DNA of 64,000 bases from Neisseria subflava (GCF_003044935.1 NZ_POXP01000001.1:310001-374000); one strand, 5' to 3'; shown: positions 34,698-45,703, counted from the stretch's first letter. Numbers and translations are program-made. Notes: generated from the letters alone by a model not told the origin.

Positions 34698-37553
34698 CTA
34701 AATATCAAATAAAATATTTGCTAAATATTGACCAGTATAACTTTTTCTTATTTTTGCAACATCTTCTGGAAATCCTTTAGCAATAATCTGTCCCCCACCA
34801 TCTCCCCCTTCAGGCCCTAAGTCGACAATATAATCAGCAGTTTTTATAACGTCAAGATTATGCTCGATAATCACTATCGAGTTGCCTTTGCCTTTCAGAC
34901 GACCTATGACTTCCAGCAGCAGGGCGATGTCGGCAAAGTGTAGACCGGTGGTGGGTTCGTCGAGGATGTAGAGCGTTCTGCCGGTGTCGCGCTTGGAGAG
35001 TTCCAAGGCGAGTTTGACGCGCTGGGCTTCGCCGCCGGAGAGGGTGGTGGCGGACTGTCCGAGGCGGATGTAGCCGAGTCCTACGTCCATCAGGGTTTGC
35101 AGTTTACGCGATACGGTGGGAACGGCGTCGAAAAATTCGCGGGCTTCTTCAACGGTCATGTCGAGGACTTGGCTGATGTTTTTGCCTTTGTATTGGATTT
35201 CGAGGGTTTCGCGGTTGTAGCGTTTGCCGTGGCAGACTTCGCAGGGGACGTACACGTCGGGCAGGAAGTGCATTTCGACTTTGATGACGCCGTCGCCTTG
35301 GCAGGCTTCGCAGCGGCCGCCTTTGACGTTGAAGGAGAATCGACCGACGTTGTAGCCGCGTTCGCGCGAGAGGGGGACGCCGGCGAAGAGTTCGCGGATG
35401 GGGGTGAACAGGCCGGTGTAGGTGGCGGGGTTGGAGCGCGGGGTGCGGCCGATGGGGGATTGGTCTACGTTGATGACTTTGTCGAGGTGTTCGAGGCCGT
35501 GGATGTCGTCGTATGGGGCGGGTTCTTCTTGGGCGCGGTTGAGTTCGCGGGCGGTAATTTTGGCGAGGGTGTCGTTAATCAGGGTGGATTTGCCGCTGCC
35601 GGATACGCCGGTGATGCAGGTAATCAAACCGAGCGGCAGTTCGAGGGTGACGTTTTTGAGGTTGTTACCGCGCGCGCCTTTGAGGACGAGCATTCGCTCG
35701 GGATTGACGGGCGTGCGTTCAGACGGCACGGCAATGGATTTTTTGCCGCTGAGGTATTGTCCGGTAATGGAGTTTTCGCATTGGGCGACGTTTTCGGGGG
35801 TGTCGGCAATCAGTACGTTGCCGCCGTGTTCGCCTGCACCGGGGCCCATATCAACGACGAAATCGGCTTCGCGGATGGCGTCCTCGTCGTGTTCGACCAC
35901 AATCACGCTGTTGCCCAAATCGCGCAGGCGTTTGAGGGTGGCGAGCAGGCGGTCGTTGTCGCGCTGATGCAGGCCGATGGAGGGTTCGTCCAAAACGTAC
36001 ATCACGCCGGTCAGGCCGCTGCCGATTTGGCTAGCGAGGCGGATGCGCTGGGCTTCGCCGCCGGAGAGGGTTTCGGCGGAGCGGCTCAAGTTTAGGTAAT
36101 CCAGCCCGACGTTAATCAGGAAGCCGAGCCGCTCGGTGATTTCTTTGAGGATTTTTTCGGCGATTTGTTTTTTGTTACCGTCCAAATCCAGCGTTTCGAA
36201 AAATTGGTGGGTTTTGGTCAGCGGCCAGGCGGAGACTTCGTGCAACGGTTCGCCGCTGACGTAAACGTAGCGGGCTTCTTTGCGTAAACGTGCGCCGCCG
36301 CAGCTCGGGCAGGCACGGTGGTTCTGGTATTCGCGCAGTTTTTCGCGCACGGTTTCGCTGTCGGTTTCGCGGTAGCGGCGTTCGAGATTGGGAATGATGC
36401 CTTCAAAGGCGTGGCTGCGGTTGAAGGTGGTGCCGCGTTCGGACAGGTAGGTGAAGTCGATGACTTCTTTGCCCGATCCGTGCAACACGACTTTTTTGAC
36501 TTTTTCAGGTAACGTTTCCCAAGCAGCATTGACATCAAATTTATAATGATGCGCCAGCGATTGAATCATTTGGAAATAGAATTGGTTGCGTTTGTCCCAG
36601 CCGTCAATCGCGCCTGCGGCTAAGGATAATTCCGGATGGGCGACCACTTTTTCGGGATCGAAGAAGTTGGTATTGCCTAAACCGTCGCAAGTCGGGCAAG
36701 AGCCCATCGGGTTGTTGAACGAAAACAGACGCGGCTCTAATTCGGGCAGACTGTACGAACATACGGGGCAGGCGAAACGCGCGGAGAACCAATGTTCTTC
36801 TCCGCTGTCCATTTCCATCGCCAGCGCGCGCTCGTTGCCGTGGCGCAGCGCGGTTTCAAAACTTTCTGCCAGCCGTTGTTTGATGTCGGCTTTTACTTTA
36901 ACGCGGTCGATGACCACGTCGATGTTGTGCTTGATGTTTTTTTCCAGCTTCGGTACTTCGTCAAGCTGATAGACCTCGCCGTCCACGCGTACACGCGCAA
37001 AGCCCTGAGCCTGCAAGTCGGCAAAGAAATCGACAAACTCGCCCTTACGCTCACGCACCGCCGGCGCAAGAATCATCACGCGCGTGTCTTCCGGCAGTTT
37101 CAATACGGCATCGACCATCTGCGATACGGTTTGACTGGATAGCGGCAGGTTGTGTTCGGGGCAATACGGCGTACCGACGCGTGCGTACAAAAGACGCAGG
37201 TAATCGTGGATTTCCGTAACCGTGCCGACGGTGGAGCGCGGGTTGTGGCTGGTGGATTTCTGCTCGATGGAAATCGCGGGCGACAGGCCTTCGATCAAAT
37301 CGACATCGGGTTTGTCCATCATCTGCAAAAATTGACGGGCATAGGCGGAAAGGCTCTCAACATAACGGCGTTGGCCTTCGGCATACAAAGTATCAAATGC
37401 CAGCGACGATTTGCCGCTGCCGGACAATCCTGTTACCACCACGAGCTTGTGGCGCGGAATGTCCAAATCGACATTTTTCAAATTATGCGTGCGTGCGCCG
37501 CGGATGCGGATGGTGTCATTATCGTGTGAATGTTTAGGATGATGGTTGCACAT
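34698..37553 (-). CDS. uvrA: Excinuclease ABC subunit A
   Basis: Damage-recognition ATPase of nucleotide excision repair. 951 residues. Two ABC ATPase modules: Walker [15 protein letters not shown] and [14 protein letters not shown]; signatures [12 protein letters not shown] and [12 protein letters not shown]. Zinc-binding cysteines are in [14 protein letters not shown] (with CPTCDGLG) and CEACQGDG...CEVCHGKRY. The last ~57 codons (34698-34870) are strikingly AT-rich compared with the remainder and adjoin the low-GC ATPase pair, suggesting a recombination joint; the protein remains intact, ending [11 protein letters not shown]. Confidence 0.97.
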   Translation of the reverse strand: MCNHHPKHSHDNDTIRIRGARTHNLKNVDLDIPRHKLVVVTGLSGSGKSSLAFDTLYAEGQRRYVESLSAYARQFLQMMDKPDVDLIEGLSPAISIEQKSTSHNPRSTVGTVTEIHDYLRLLYARVGTPYCPEHNLPLSSQTVSQMVDAVLKLPEDTRVMILAPAVRERKGEFVDFFADLQAQGFARVRVDGEVYQLDEVPKLEKNIKHNIDVVIDRVKVKADIKQRLAESFETALRHGNERALAMEMDSGEEHWFSARFACPVCSYSLPELEPRLFSFNNPMGSCPTCDGLGNTNFFDPEKVVAHPELSLAAGAIDGWDKRNQFYFQMIQSLAHHYKFDVNAAWETLPEKVKKVVLHGSGKEVIDFTYLSERGTTFNRSHAFEGIIPNLERRYRETDSETVREKLREYQNHRACPSCGGARLRKEARYVYVSGEPLHEVSAWPLTKTHQFFETLDLDGNKKQIAEKILKEITERLGFLINVGLDYLNLSRSAETLSGGEAQRIRLASQIGSGLTGVMYVLDEPSIGLHQRDNDRLLATLKRLRDLGNSVIVVEHDEDAIREADFVVDMGPGAGEHGGNVLIADTPENVAQCENSITGQYLSGKKSIAVPSERTPVNPERMLVLKGARGNNLKNVTLELPLGLITCITGVSGSGKSTLINDTLAKITARELNRAQEEPAPYDDIHGLEHLDKVINVDQSPIGRTPRSNPATYTGLFTPIRELFAGVPLSRERGYNVGRFSFNVKGGRCEACQGDGVIKVEMHFLPDVYVPCEVCHGKRYNRETLEIQYKGKNISQVLDMTVEEAREFFDAVPTVSRKLQTLMDVGLGYIRLGQSATTLSGGEAQRVKLALELSKRDTGRTLYILDEPTTGLHFADIALLLEVIGRLKGKGNSIVIIEHNLDVIKTADYIVDLGPEGGDGGGQIIAKGFPEDVAKIRKSYTGQYLANILFDI

Positions 37554-37650
37554 ATTGTCAGGCCGTCTGAAAAATAAAATAAACGGCTATTGTAGCACTT
37601 TTCAAATGACAGACTGGATAGATAAAGCATTTGATATAAAAGAAACAAAG

Positions 37651-37682
37651 AGGCCGTCTGAAAATATGTTTTCAGACGGCCT
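37651..37682 (-). terminator. DUS-pair terminator after the rfbD-like gene
   Basis: AGGCCGTCTGAAAA and TTTTCAGACGGCCTT with a short loop, 20 bases beyond the rfbD-like stop and before uvrA on the same strand. Confidence 0.75.
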
Positions 37683-37703
37683 TGATATAGGTGGATCAGC
37701 TTA

Positions 37704-38567
37704 TCAGTCGATTTTGCGGAGAATTTCGCGCAGGGCTTTTTGCCAGTCGGACGGTTTGATACCGAATTCGGTCTCTAGGCGTGAGCAATCCATAATGCTG
37801 TATGCCGGACGCGGAGCGGGTAGGGGGTATTGTTCGGTGGTGATTGCGTTCAGTTCCGGAATGCGGAAGCTGTCGTCTAATTGGTGGGCGGTCTGAAAGA
37901 TGGCTTTGGTAAATTCGTACCATGTTGCCGATTTATTGCCACAGTAATGGAAGATACCGCGTGGGGAAGTGGGCTGTTGCAATAAACTGATGATGGCATG
38001 AGCCAAGTCGCCTGCATAAGTCGGGCAGCCGGTTTGGTCGTGGACAATGGAGAGGGAATCGCGTTCTTTGGCAAGGCGCAGCATGGTTTTAACGAAATTG
38101 TTGCCGTATTCGCTAAACAGCCATGAAGTACGGACGATTGTACTTTCCGGATGCGCGGCTAAAGCCAAAAGCTCGCCCGCTACTTTGGATTGACCGTAAG
38201 TGCTGCGCGGATTGGTGTAGTCGGTTTCGCGGTAAGGGCATTTGCCTTCGCCGTCGAATACATAATCAGTGGAAATATGAATAAAGCGGGCGTGTGCGGC
38301 GCGGGCGGCTGCAGCCAGGTTGTGAACAGCGCTTGCATTGACGGCAAAAGCGGCTTCAGCGTTTTCTTCTGCTTTATCGACGGCAGTGTAAGCTGCGGCA
38401 TTAACGATGGCATCTGGTTGGAAATTTTTGATCATGTGATGCACGGCTTCGGTATCGGTAATGTCCAGCGAAGTAGAGTCGGTAGCAATCAGTTCCCAAT
38501 CTTCGGGCAGGCGGTCGCGCAGACAACGGGCAAGCTGGCCTTTGGCTCCGGTCAATAAAGTACGCAT
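37704..38567 (-). CDS. rfbD: dTDP-4-dehydrorhamnose reductase (RfbD/RmlD-like)
   Basis: Short-chain-type reductase for the last step of dTDP-L-rhamnose synthesis. 287 residues. N-terminal nucleotide-binding LLTGAKGQLARCL, the strand-loop VNAAAYTAVDKAEENAEAA, and the catalytic Ser/Thr-Tyr-x3-Lys as RSTYGQSKVAGE are visible, with FHYCGNKSATWYEF later. No rfbA, B or C gene is in the window, so either the rest of the pathway is elsewhere or the substrate differs. The gap between its stop and uvrA has one DUS terminator. Confidence 0.85.
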   Translation of the reverse strand: MRTLLTGAKGQLARCLRDRLPEDWELIATDSTSLDITDTEAVHHMIKNFQPDAIVNAAAYTAVDKAEENAEAAFAVNASAVHNLAAAARAAHARFIHISTDYVFDGEGKCPYRETDYTNPRSTYGQSKVAGELLALAAHPESTIVRTSWLFSEYGNNFVKTMLRLAKERDSLSIVHDQTGCPTYAGDLAHAIISLLQQPTSPRGIFHYCGNKSATWYEFTKAIFQTAHQLDDSFRIPELNAITTEQYPLPAPRPAYSIMDCSRLETEFGIKPSDWQKALREILRKID

Positions 38568-38911
38568 GGTTGAGTATCTCCTCTGATAGCTGTTAAATAG
38601 GTGTTCGTATCATTATAGTGTAAATACGACAAATTCACATTATTGGCGTAGAACAAAATGCAGAGGCGGCTGTATTTGGGTAAATTGTCGATATTATCTA
38701 TCCAGAATAATAACCACTTATTGGTATTATGTTTGTTTACTATAACTAGAGTTAAAATTCAGCTTTTAACAAGATAGATAAAGGATCTATGCTGTTTGAG
38801 AGAGTGTGAATCAATGTTAATGTTTTTATTGTTGCTAGGATAATGGAATTTAAAAACAGGCGAAACTCCGTCCTTTTATCGGCAAATTCTACCGTTTGAT
38901 ATTTTTGAGTA

Positions 38912-38929
38912 AATATTTTGCAAAATATT
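38912..38929. promoter_or_regulatory. Perfect 18-base palindrome upstream of the RTX gene
   Basis: AATATTTTGCAAAATATT is its own reverse complement. It lies 80 bases before the RTX gene start inside a 441-base AT-rich gap (38568-39008) that contains no other gene. It could be an operator for a dimeric regulator; the regulator is unknown. Confidence 0.4.
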
Positions 38930-38941
38930 ACTAAAATAATA

Positions 38942-38980
38942 ATTGGGCAAGGGCGGATTTGCTCGTTCCGTCAACCCAAT
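38942..38980 (+). promoter_or_regulatory. Hairpin in the RTX gene leader
   Basis: ATTGGG (38942-38947) pairs with CCCAAT (38975-38980), and inside it CGGA (38954-38957) pairs with TCCG (38967-38970). The stem ends 15 bases before the ribosome site GGGAG (38996-39000). It may stabilise the message or affect initiation. Confidence 0.4.
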
Positions 38981-39008
38981 ATTTTATTAACTTTTGGGAG
39001 TAATTATT

Positions 39009-40451
39009 ATGGCATACTGTTACGGGGGGTATTATACTAGACCCCTGGTTAGTTCTTACTGCGCTCCTGCGCCTAAGGCTTCCTACTCTTCTTACTACTG
39101 CGCTCCTGCAGCAAAATCTTCTGTTTCTATCGGCAGCATCGCTAGCATTGCCAGCGTCGGCGTGTCAGTAGTTAATGCGGTAACTGGTTTGGTTTCTGCT
39201 ATTGCGGCTTTCTGCCCACCGGCAAAAACTCCTAACTACAAATGTGTTCCGGTTTGCCCACCTTACAACTGCGATCCAATCAAACCGATCCCATGTCCAA
39301 AACCACAACCTAAACCTCAGCCTAAGCCTCAACCAAAACCTGAGCCTAAACCTGAGCCACAGCCAGAACCGCAACCAGAACCAAAACCACAACCAAAACC
39401 TGAGCCTAAGCCAGAACCGAAACCTGAGCCTAAACCAGAACCAAAACCTGAGCCTAAGCCAGAGCCTAAACCAGAACCGAAACCTGAGCCAGACTGCAAA
39501 GACTGTGTTGACGACCATAACCAAAACAACTCATACGGTCACGAAGACAAAAACCCAGGTAATGTCATCCGAGCTGAAGACTGCAAAGACGGCAACGTTA
39601 TCCGTGGTACCGATGCTAAAGATACCATTTATGGTACTGCTTGCGAAGACATCATCTACGGTGGCAACGGCACAGACGTAATCTACGCCGGTGCCGGTAA
39701 CGACACCATTTACGGCGATGCCGACGGTGACTCTCTGTACGGTGAAGAAGGTAAAGACTACCTGCAAGGTGGTGCCGGTAACGACTACCTGAACGGTGGT
39801 TCCGGCGCGGACATCATGCGCGGTGGCGACGGTAACGACGTTTACTTCGTTGACAACGTTAACGACCAAGTTATCGAGTACGGCAATGCACACGCCGGTA
39901 TTGATACTGTTCGTACCGTTATTGACTACACACTGACCGATCACGTTGAAAACCTGATTTTGCAAGGTATGCAAAACCTGAACGGTACCGGTAATTCTTT
40001 GAACAACAACATCGAAGGTAACGGCGGCAACAACCATCTGTACGGTTTGGCCGGCGACGACTGTCTGGTTGGTAAAGACGGTAACGACTACCTCGACGGC
40101 GGTGTCGGCAACGACATCCTGATCGGTGGTACCGGTAACGATACTTACTTCTTCGACAAAGGTTACGGTCACGACACTATCCGTGAAGAAAGTGGTAATG
40201 ACACCCTGTTGTTCGGTAAAGGCGTTGCAGCTTCCGACGTATTGCTGAGCAAATCTGGTGCTAACCTGACTGTTTCTGTCGGTACTAACGATAGCATCAC
40301 CATCGATGACTGGTTCACCGGTAACGATCACAAAGTTGAAAACTTCAAGTTTGCTGACGGTAGCACTTACCAAGTAACCGGCCACGGCGACTACTACTCT
40401 CTGTCTGCTGTGAACCAAATCCAAGATCAGACTCAAGCTTCTGTAATCTGA
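39009..40451 (+). CDS. RTX-type calcium-binding protein with long Lys-Pro-Glu-Pro repeat
   Basis: 480 residues from ATG 39009, eight bases after GGGAG. Four parts: a Tyr/Ser/Cys-rich head (1-40), a small-residue hydrophobic stretch ([21 protein letters not shown], ~40-70), a Cys-Pro stretch, then about 30 KPxP repeats (~97-160), and a C-terminal half with GGxGxDxxx calcium nonapeptides ([49 protein letters not shown]). No Sec signal peptide, so type I secretion is inferred from family practice, although no transporter genes are adjacent. Cysteines within RTX proteins are unusual. Not FrpC-like beyond the RTX repeats. Confidence 0.85.
   Translation: MAYCYGGYYTRPLVSSYCAPAPKASYSSYYCAPAAKSSVSIGSIASIASVGVSVVNAVTGLVSAIAAFCPPAKTPNYKCVPVCPPYNCDPIKPIPCPKPQPKPQPKPQPKPEPKPEPQPEPQPEPKPQPKPEPKPEPKPEPKPEPKPEPKPEPKPEPKPEPDCKDCVDDHNQNNSYGHEDKNPGNVIRAEDCKDGNVIRGTDAKDTIYGTACEDIIYGGNGTDVIYAGAGNDTIYGDADGDSLYGEEGKDYLQGGAGNDYLNGGSGADIMRGGDGNDVYFVDNVNDQVIEYGNAHAGIDTVRTVIDYTLTDHVENLILQGMQNLNGTGNSLNNNIEGNGGNNHLYGLAGDDCLVGKDGNDYLDGGVGNDILIGGTGNDTYFFDKGYGHDTIREESGNDTLLFGKGVAASDVLLSKSGANLTVSVGTNDSITIDDWFTGNDHKVENFKFADGSTYQVTGHGDYYSLSAVNQIQDQTQASVI
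39298..39492 (+). repeat. Tandem proline-rich coding repeat
   Basis: Near-exact iterations of 6- and 12-base units (CCTAAACCTGAG, CCAGAACCGAAA and variants) encode alternating Lys-Pro and Glu-Pro. Such an array can gain or lose units by slippage in frame. Confidence 0.9.
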
Positions 40452-40493
40452 TAGGATGGTGATTTTCAGGGTTCTTCTCTGAAATCAACGGTT

Positions 40494-40536
40494 AAGGCCA
40501 TCTGAAACCAAAATATAAGGTTTCAGACGGCCTTTA
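40494..40536 (+). terminator. DUS-pair terminator after the RTX gene
   Basis: AAGGCCATCTGAAACC (one changed base in the DUS) pairs with GGTTTCAGACGGCCTT and is followed by TATTTT. Confidence 0.7.
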
Positions 40537-40614
40537 TTTTGTAAACAATCTGACGAAAAATTCCAAATTGGGCTAAAATACTGCATTCTTCTGTCTACCA
40601 AAGAGATACCCAAA

Positions 40615-41478
40615 ATGTCTGAAATCAGCTTGAAAAAAATCTACTCCGGCAAAGTACGCGATTTATACGAAATTGACGATAAGCGAATGTTGATGGTTGC
40701 TTCCGACCGCCTGTCTGCATTTGATGTGATTTTGGATGACCCGATTCCGGGTAAAGGGGAGATTCTGACGCAGATTTCCAATTTTTGGTTTAAAAAACTG
40801 GCTCATGTCATGCCTAACCACTTTACCGGCCATACGGTTTACGACGTTTTGCCTGAAAACGAAGCCAAAGTTTTAGAAAAACGCGCCGTTGTGGCTAAAA
40901 AACTCACTCCGGTGAAAGTAGAGGCTATTGTGCGCGGTTATCTGGCAGGCAGCGGTTGGAAAGATTATCAAAAAACAGGTTCTGTTTGCGGGATTCAACT
41001 ACCTGAAGGTATGCAGGAAGCGCAACAACTGCCTGAAGTGATTTTTACGCCATCAACCAAAGCCGAGGTTGGCGATCATGATGAAAACATCAGCTTTGAA
41101 GAATGCGAACGCATTATCGGAAAAGAATTGGCGGCGGAAGTGCGCACCAAAGCGATTCAGCTGTATACAGAAGCGGCCGAATATGCCAAATCTCGCGGCA
41201 TTATTATTTGCGATACCAAGTTTGAATTTGGTTTGGATGAAGAAGGTACGCTGACTTTGATGGACGAAGTATTAACGCCTGACTCCAGCCGTTTTTGGCC
41301 TGCAGACCAATACAAAGTCGGCACCAATCCGCCGTCTTTTGACAAACAATTTGTCCGCGACTGGCTGGAGCAAAGCGGTTGGAATAAAAAAGCGCCTGCA
41401 CCTAAAGTGCCTGCCGATGTGATTCAAAAAACAGTCGAAAAATATCAGGAAGCATTGACTTTGCTGACTCAGGATTGA
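40615..41478 (+). CDS. purC: Phosphoribosylaminoimidazole-succinocarboxamide synthase
   Basis: Purine pathway enzyme that joins aspartate to CAIR. 287 residues, the longer bacterial/fungal-like form. Visible: [32 protein letters not shown] at the N-terminus, [17 protein letters not shown], and [20 protein letters not shown]. It has its own leader and a terminator at 41491-41527. Confidence 0.96.
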   Translation: MSEISLKKIYSGKVRDLYEIDDKRMLMVASDRLSAFDVILDDPIPGKGEILTQISNFWFKKLAHVMPNHFTGHTVYDVLPENEAKVLEKRAVVAKKLTPVKVEAIVRGYLAGSGWKDYQKTGSVCGIQLPEGMQEAQQLPEVIFTPSTKAEVGDHDENISFEECERIIGKELAAEVRTKAIQLYTEAAEYAKSRGIIICDTKFEFGLDEEGTLTLMDEVLTPDSSRFWPADQYKVGTNPPSFDKQFVRDWLEQSGWNKKAPAPKVPADVIQKTVEKYQEALTLLTQD

Positions 41479-41490
41479 TTTTTAAGTTTA

Positions 41491-41527
41491 AAGGCCGTCT
41501 GAAAGAGATATGTTTCAGACGGCCTTT
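41491..41527 (+). terminator. DUS-pair terminator after purC
   Basis: AAGGCCGTCTGAAA and TTTCAGACGGCCTTTTT with a nine-base loop. In the rest of the gap to pnp (41528-41714) I see one single DUS near 41598 and no gene. Confidence 0.85.
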
Positions 41528-41714
41528 TTATTGTATAAATACTGGATTTTAAGGATGGTTGCCTTTATAATCGAGAGTTGTTTTCAGCGCCTTAAAGGCC
41601 GTCTGAAAGCTTGTTTATAACCTGCCGCACGGTCTGAAACCCTAACTATGCACATTCGGATTTTAGTGTGCATTATTAGTGTTTTAGCAGTGCGGTATTT
41701 TGAAAGGAACAATG

Positions 41715-43835
41715 ATGTTCAATAAACACGTTAAGACCTTCCAATACGGTAATCAAACCGTTACTTTGGAAACCGGCGAAATCGCTCGCCAAGCCGCTGC
41801 TGCCGTTAAAGTATCTATGGGCGACACCGTTGTTTTGGTTGCTGTGACTACCAACAAAGAAGTGAAAGAAGGCCAAGACTTCTTCCCTCTGACTGTCGAT
41901 TACCTCGAGCGTACTTACGCAGCAGGTAAAATCCCCGGCGGTTTCTTCAAACGCGAAGGCAAACAAAGCGAAAAAGAAATTCTGACCAGCCGTCTGATCG
42001 ACCGTCCGATCCGTCCTTTGTTCCCTGAAGGTTTCTACCACGACATCCAAATCGTAGCGATGGTGGTGTCTGTTGACCCTGAAATTGATTCTGACATTCC
42101 TGCAATGTTGGGTGCATCTGCCGCGCTGGTGTTGAGCGGCGTACCGTTTGCTGGTCCGATTGGTGCGGCACGCGTGGGTTATGTAAACGGCGTGTACGTT
42201 TTGAACCCGACTAAAGCCGAATTGGCCAAATCACAATTGGACTTGGTGGTTGCCGGTACTTCTAAAGCCGTGTTGATGGTGGAATCCGAAGCCGACATCT
42301 TGTCTGAAGAAGTGATGTTGGGTGCGGTTGTTTACGGTCACGATCAAATGCAAGTGGCCATTAACGCCATCAATGAGTTTGCCGACGAAGTCAACCCGGA
42401 AGTTTGGGATTGGAAAGCACCTGAAACCAATGAAGAATTGGTTGCAAAAGTACGCGAAATTGCCGGCGAAACCATTAAAGAAGCGTTCAAAATCCGTCAA
42501 AAACAAGCGCGTTCTGCCAAATTGGACGAAGCTTGGAGTGCTGTAAAAGAAGCGTTGATTACCGAAGAAACCGACACTTTGGCAGCCAACGAAATCAAAG
42601 GCATTTTCAAACACTTGGAAGCCGATGTTGTCCGCAGCCAAATTTTGGACGGCCAACCGCGTATTGACGGTCGCGACACCCGCACTGTTCGTCCGTTGAA
42701 CATTCAAACCGGCGTATTGCCGCGCACTCACGGTTCTGCACTGTTTACCCGTGGCGAAACCCAAGCTTTGGCGGTTGCAACTTTGGGCACTTCACGCGAC
42801 GAGCAGATCATTGATGCGCTGTCCGGCGAATACACCGACCGCTTCATGCTGCACTACAACTTCCCTCCATACTCTACCGGCGAAGTGGGTCGCGTAGGAG
42901 CGCCAAAACGTCGTGAAATCGGTCACGGCCGTTTGGCTAAACGTGCATTGTTGGCCGTATTGCCAGAACCTGAAGATTTCAGCTACACCATGCGCGTGGT
43001 TTCTGAAATTACCGAATCCAACGGCTCTTCCTCTATGGCTTCCGTCTGCGGCGGCTGCTTGAGCCTGTTGTCTGCCGGTGTGCCTTTGAAAGCACACGTT
43101 GCCGGTATCGCCATGGGTCTGATTTTGGACAATAACAAATTTGCCGTTCTGACCGATATTTTGGGCGATGAAGACCACTTGGGCGATATGGACTTTAAAG
43201 TAGCCGGTACAACCGAAGGCGTGACCGCGCTGCAAATGGACATCAAAATCCAAGGTATTACCAAAGAAATCATGCAAATCGCTTTGGCTCAAGCCAAAGA
43301 AGCACGTTTGCACATCTTGGATCAGATGAAAGCCGCTGTTGCAGGTCCACAAGAGCTGTCAGCACACGCGCCACGCTTGTTCACCATGAAAATCAACCAA
43401 GACAAAATCCGTGATGTTATTGGTAAAGGTGGTGAAACCATTCGTTCGATTACTGCCGAAACCGGTACTGAAATCAATATCGCTGAAGACGGTACCATCA
43501 CTATCGCTGCGACTACTCAAGAAGCAGGCGATGCAGCGAAAAAACGCATCGAAGAAATCACTGCCGAAGTGGAAGTGGGCAAAGTGTACGAAGGTACTGT
43601 GGTTAAAATCCTCGACAACAACGTTGGCGCGATTGTCAGCGTAATGCCGGGCAAAGACGGTTTGGTACACATCAGCCAAATCGCCCACGAGCGCGTACGC
43701 AATGTCAGCGACTACCTGCAAGTAGGTCAGGTTGTGAACGTGAAAGCATTGGAAGTAGACGATCGCGGCCGCGTACGCCTGTCTATCAAAGCTTTGCTGG
43801 AAGCTCCTGCTCGCGAAGAGAAAGCAACCGAATAA
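41715..43835 (+). CDS. pnp: Polyribonucleotide nucleotidyltransferase (PNPase)
   Basis: Phosphorolytic 3'-5' exoribonuclease and degradosome component. 706 residues from ATG 41715 (MFNKHVKTF), six bases after AAAGGA; ATG 41712 and a TTG at 41700 are weaker. Two RNase PH domains ([53 protein letters not shown]) are followed by the KH domain with [12 protein letters not shown] and an S1 domain near the C-terminus ([20 protein letters not shown]). Confidence 0.97.
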   Translation: MFNKHVKTFQYGNQTVTLETGEIARQAAAAVKVSMGDTVVLVAVTTNKEVKEGQDFFPLTVDYLERTYAAGKIPGGFFKREGKQSEKEILTSRLIDRPIRPLFPEGFYHDIQIVAMVVSVDPEIDSDIPAMLGASAALVLSGVPFAGPIGAARVGYVNGVYVLNPTKAELAKSQLDLVVAGTSKAVLMVESEADILSEEVMLGAVVYGHDQMQVAINAINEFADEVNPEVWDWKAPETNEELVAKVREIAGETIKEAFKIRQKQARSAKLDEAWSAVKEALITEETDTLAANEIKGIFKHLEADVVRSQILDGQPRIDGRDTRTVRPLNIQTGVLPRTHGSALFTRGETQALAVATLGTSRDEQIIDALSGEYTDRFMLHYNFPPYSTGEVGRVGAPKRREIGHGRLAKRALLAVLPEPEDFSYTMRVVSEITESNGSSSMASVCGGCLSLLSAGVPLKAHVAGIAMGLILDNNKFAVLTDILGDEDHLGDMDFKVAGTTEGVTALQMDIKIQGITKEIMQIALAQAKEARLHILDQMKAAVAGPQELSAHAPRLFTMKINQDKIRDVIGKGGETIRSITAETGTEINIAEDGTITIAATTQEAGDAAKKRIEEITAEVEVGKVYEGTVVKILDNNVGAIVSVMPGKDGLVHISQIAHERVRNVSDYLQVGQVVNVKALEVDDRGRVRLSIKALLEAPAREEKATE

Positions 43836-43857
43836 TCTGATTATTCAAGCTTAAAAC

Positions 43858-43891
43858 AAAAGGCCGTCTGAAATTTTCAGACGGCCTTTTG
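43858..43891 (+). terminator. DUS-pair terminator after pnp
   Basis: AAAAGGCCGTCTGAAA and TTTTCAGACGGCCTTTT stand nearly back to back. Confidence 0.85.
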
Positions 43892-44000
43892 TTTATTTAA
43901 AAGATGAGTTTAAAAAACGGGTTTTGCCTTTACTTTGATGGAACGGATTACTACAATACTTGCAATTTAATAAATATATTAATCTCTCAAGGAGTATGCA

Positions 44001-45692
44001 ATGAATGCTACACAATTAATCAGTCGGCTGACGCAAACCGTCGGCGAAAAATATATCATCACAGACCCGGCAAAAACTGAACAATACCGTCAAGGCTACC
44101 GTTTTGGCGAAGGTAAGGCGCTGGCAGTTGTCCGTCCTGGTACGGTTTTGGAAATGTGGCAAATCTTGCAGGCGTGTGTTGAGGCTGATGTTATCGTGAT
44201 TACGCAGGCCGCCAATACCGGCCTGACCGGCGGCTCGACTCCTGACGGCAATGATTACGACCGCGATATCGTGATTGTAAATACCATGCGTCTGAACATC
44301 ATTCAGCCGATTAACAATAACGAACAGGTTGTCTGCCTGCCCGGTTCTACCCTGAATCAATTGGAGCTGCTGCTGAAACCTTTAGGCCGTGAGCCGCACT
44401 CTGTAATTGGTTCGTCCTGTATCGGCGCATCTGTATTGGGTGGCGTATGTAATAACTCCGGCGGTGCATTGGTACAGCGTGGTCCGGCTTATACGGAAAT
44501 GGCCCTGTTTGCGCAAATCAACGAAGAGGACAAGCTGGAGCTGGTCAACCATTTGGGCATTGATTTGGGCGAAACCCCTGAAGAAATTTTGACCAACTTG
44601 CAAGGTTTCCATTATCAGCGAAAAGACATTACGCAAGATGCCGGCAAAGGGCATGACCATGCATACTGCGATCATGTCCGCCAAGTGAATGAACCGACTG
44701 CCGCCCGTTTTAATGCCGACCCTGCACGCCATTACGAGGCTTCAGGCTGCGCGGGCAAGCTGATGGTATTTGCCGTGCGTCTGGATACGTTCCCTCAAGA
44801 AAAGCAAACTGCCGTGTTCTATATCGGCACCAATGATATTAATGAGCTGACCGATATTCGTCGTGCCGCTTTGAGCGAGTTTAAAAACCTGCCTATTTCC
44901 GGAGAGTATATCCATCGTCATGCTTTTGATATTGCTGCCGTTTATGGTAAAGATACGTTTTATATCATTAAGACGTTCGGTACCCACCAACTTCCGAAAC
45001 TGTTTGATCTGAAAGCCCGTGTGGATAGATTCAGCAAAAAGATAAGTTTCTTACCAAAACACTTCTCTGATAAATTCATGCAACTGATCAGTAAAATTTT
45101 GCCTGATCACTTGCCGAAATCTATGCGCAACTATCGGGATAAATATGAACATCACCTAATTTTAAAAATGGGTGGCGAGGGCGTAGAAGAAGCGCGTGCT
45201 TTCTTGAAGGAATATTTTGCAACTCATGGCGGCGCATTCTTCGAATGTAATGCCGAAGAAACGCAGGCGGCCATGCTGCATCGCTTTGCTGTGGCTTCTG
45301 CCGCGATCCGCTATCGTTCTGTACATGATGATGAAGTAGAGGATTTGGTTGCACTCGATATCGCCTTGCGCCGTGATGATCGTGATTGGTTTGAAACACT
45401 GCCGCCTGAAATCGACAATAAAATCATCCATAAATTGTATTACGGACATTTTATGTGTCATGTGTTCCATCAGGACTACATCATTAAAAAAGGCAACGAC
45501 TGCATGGCTTTGGAACATGAAATGCTCCATCTGCTTGACCAACGCGGCGCGCAATATCCTGCCGAGCACAACGTCGGTCATCTGTATGAAGCCAAGCCTG
45601 AACTGAAACAGTTCTATAAAAAACTTGACCCGACCAACAGCTTCAACCCCGGTATCGGTAAAACCAGTAAGAAGAAAAACTGGGCAGAATAA
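44001..45692 (+). CDS. dld: Quinone-dependent D-lactate dehydrogenase
   Basis: Membrane-associated flavoenzyme oxidising D-lactate to pyruvate. 563 residues, close to E. coli Dld (571). The FAD-binding core (VITQAANTGLTGGSTPDGNDYDRDIV; GREPHSVIGSSCIGASVLGGVCNNSGG) and the C-terminal membrane-binding and cap region (LKEYFATHGGAFFECNAEE; AEHNVGHLYEAKPELKQFYKKLDPTNSFNPGIG) are clear. AAGGAG precedes the start. Confidence 0.95.
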   Translation: MNATQLISRLTQTVGEKYIITDPAKTEQYRQGYRFGEGKALAVVRPGTVLEMWQILQACVEADVIVITQAANTGLTGGSTPDGNDYDRDIVIVNTMRLNIIQPINNNEQVVCLPGSTLNQLELLLKPLGREPHSVIGSSCIGASVLGGVCNNSGGALVQRGPAYTEMALFAQINEEDKLELVNHLGIDLGETPEEILTNLQGFHYQRKDITQDAGKGHDHAYCDHVRQVNEPTAARFNADPARHYEASGCAGKLMVFAVRLDTFPQEKQTAVFYIGTNDINELTDIRRAALSEFKNLPISGEYIHRHAFDIAAVYGKDTFYIIKTFGTHQLPKLFDLKARVDRFSKKISFLPKHFSDKFMQLISKILPDHLPKSMRNYRDKYEHHLILKMGGEGVEEARAFLKEYFATHGGAFFECNAEETQAAMLHRFAVASAAIRYRSVHDDEVEDLVALDIALRRDDRDWFETLPPEIDNKIIHKLYYGHFMCHVFHQDYIIKKGNDCMALEHEMLHLLDQRGAQYPAEHNVGHLYEAKPELKQFYKKLDPTNSFNPGIGKTSKKKNWAE

Positions 45693-45703
45693 AGCATAGT
45701 TAA

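Noticed and set aside
35097..36095. 332-residue frame antisense to uvrA
   Set aside because: Low-complexity Ala/Gly/Val/Phe composition typical of the complement of a well-coded gene; uvrA is certain.
38700..38740. Fur box before the RTX gene
   Set aside because: AATAATAACCA/TGGTATTAT is an imperfect inverted repeat, but its match to the Fur consensus is poor.
39298..39492. CRISPR array
   Set aside because: The repeats are 6-12 bases, contiguous and in frame within the RTX gene; there are no spacers.
41700..41714. TTG start of pnp at 41700
   Set aside because: The codons between would consume the AAAGGA ribosome site; ATG 41715 has proper spacing.
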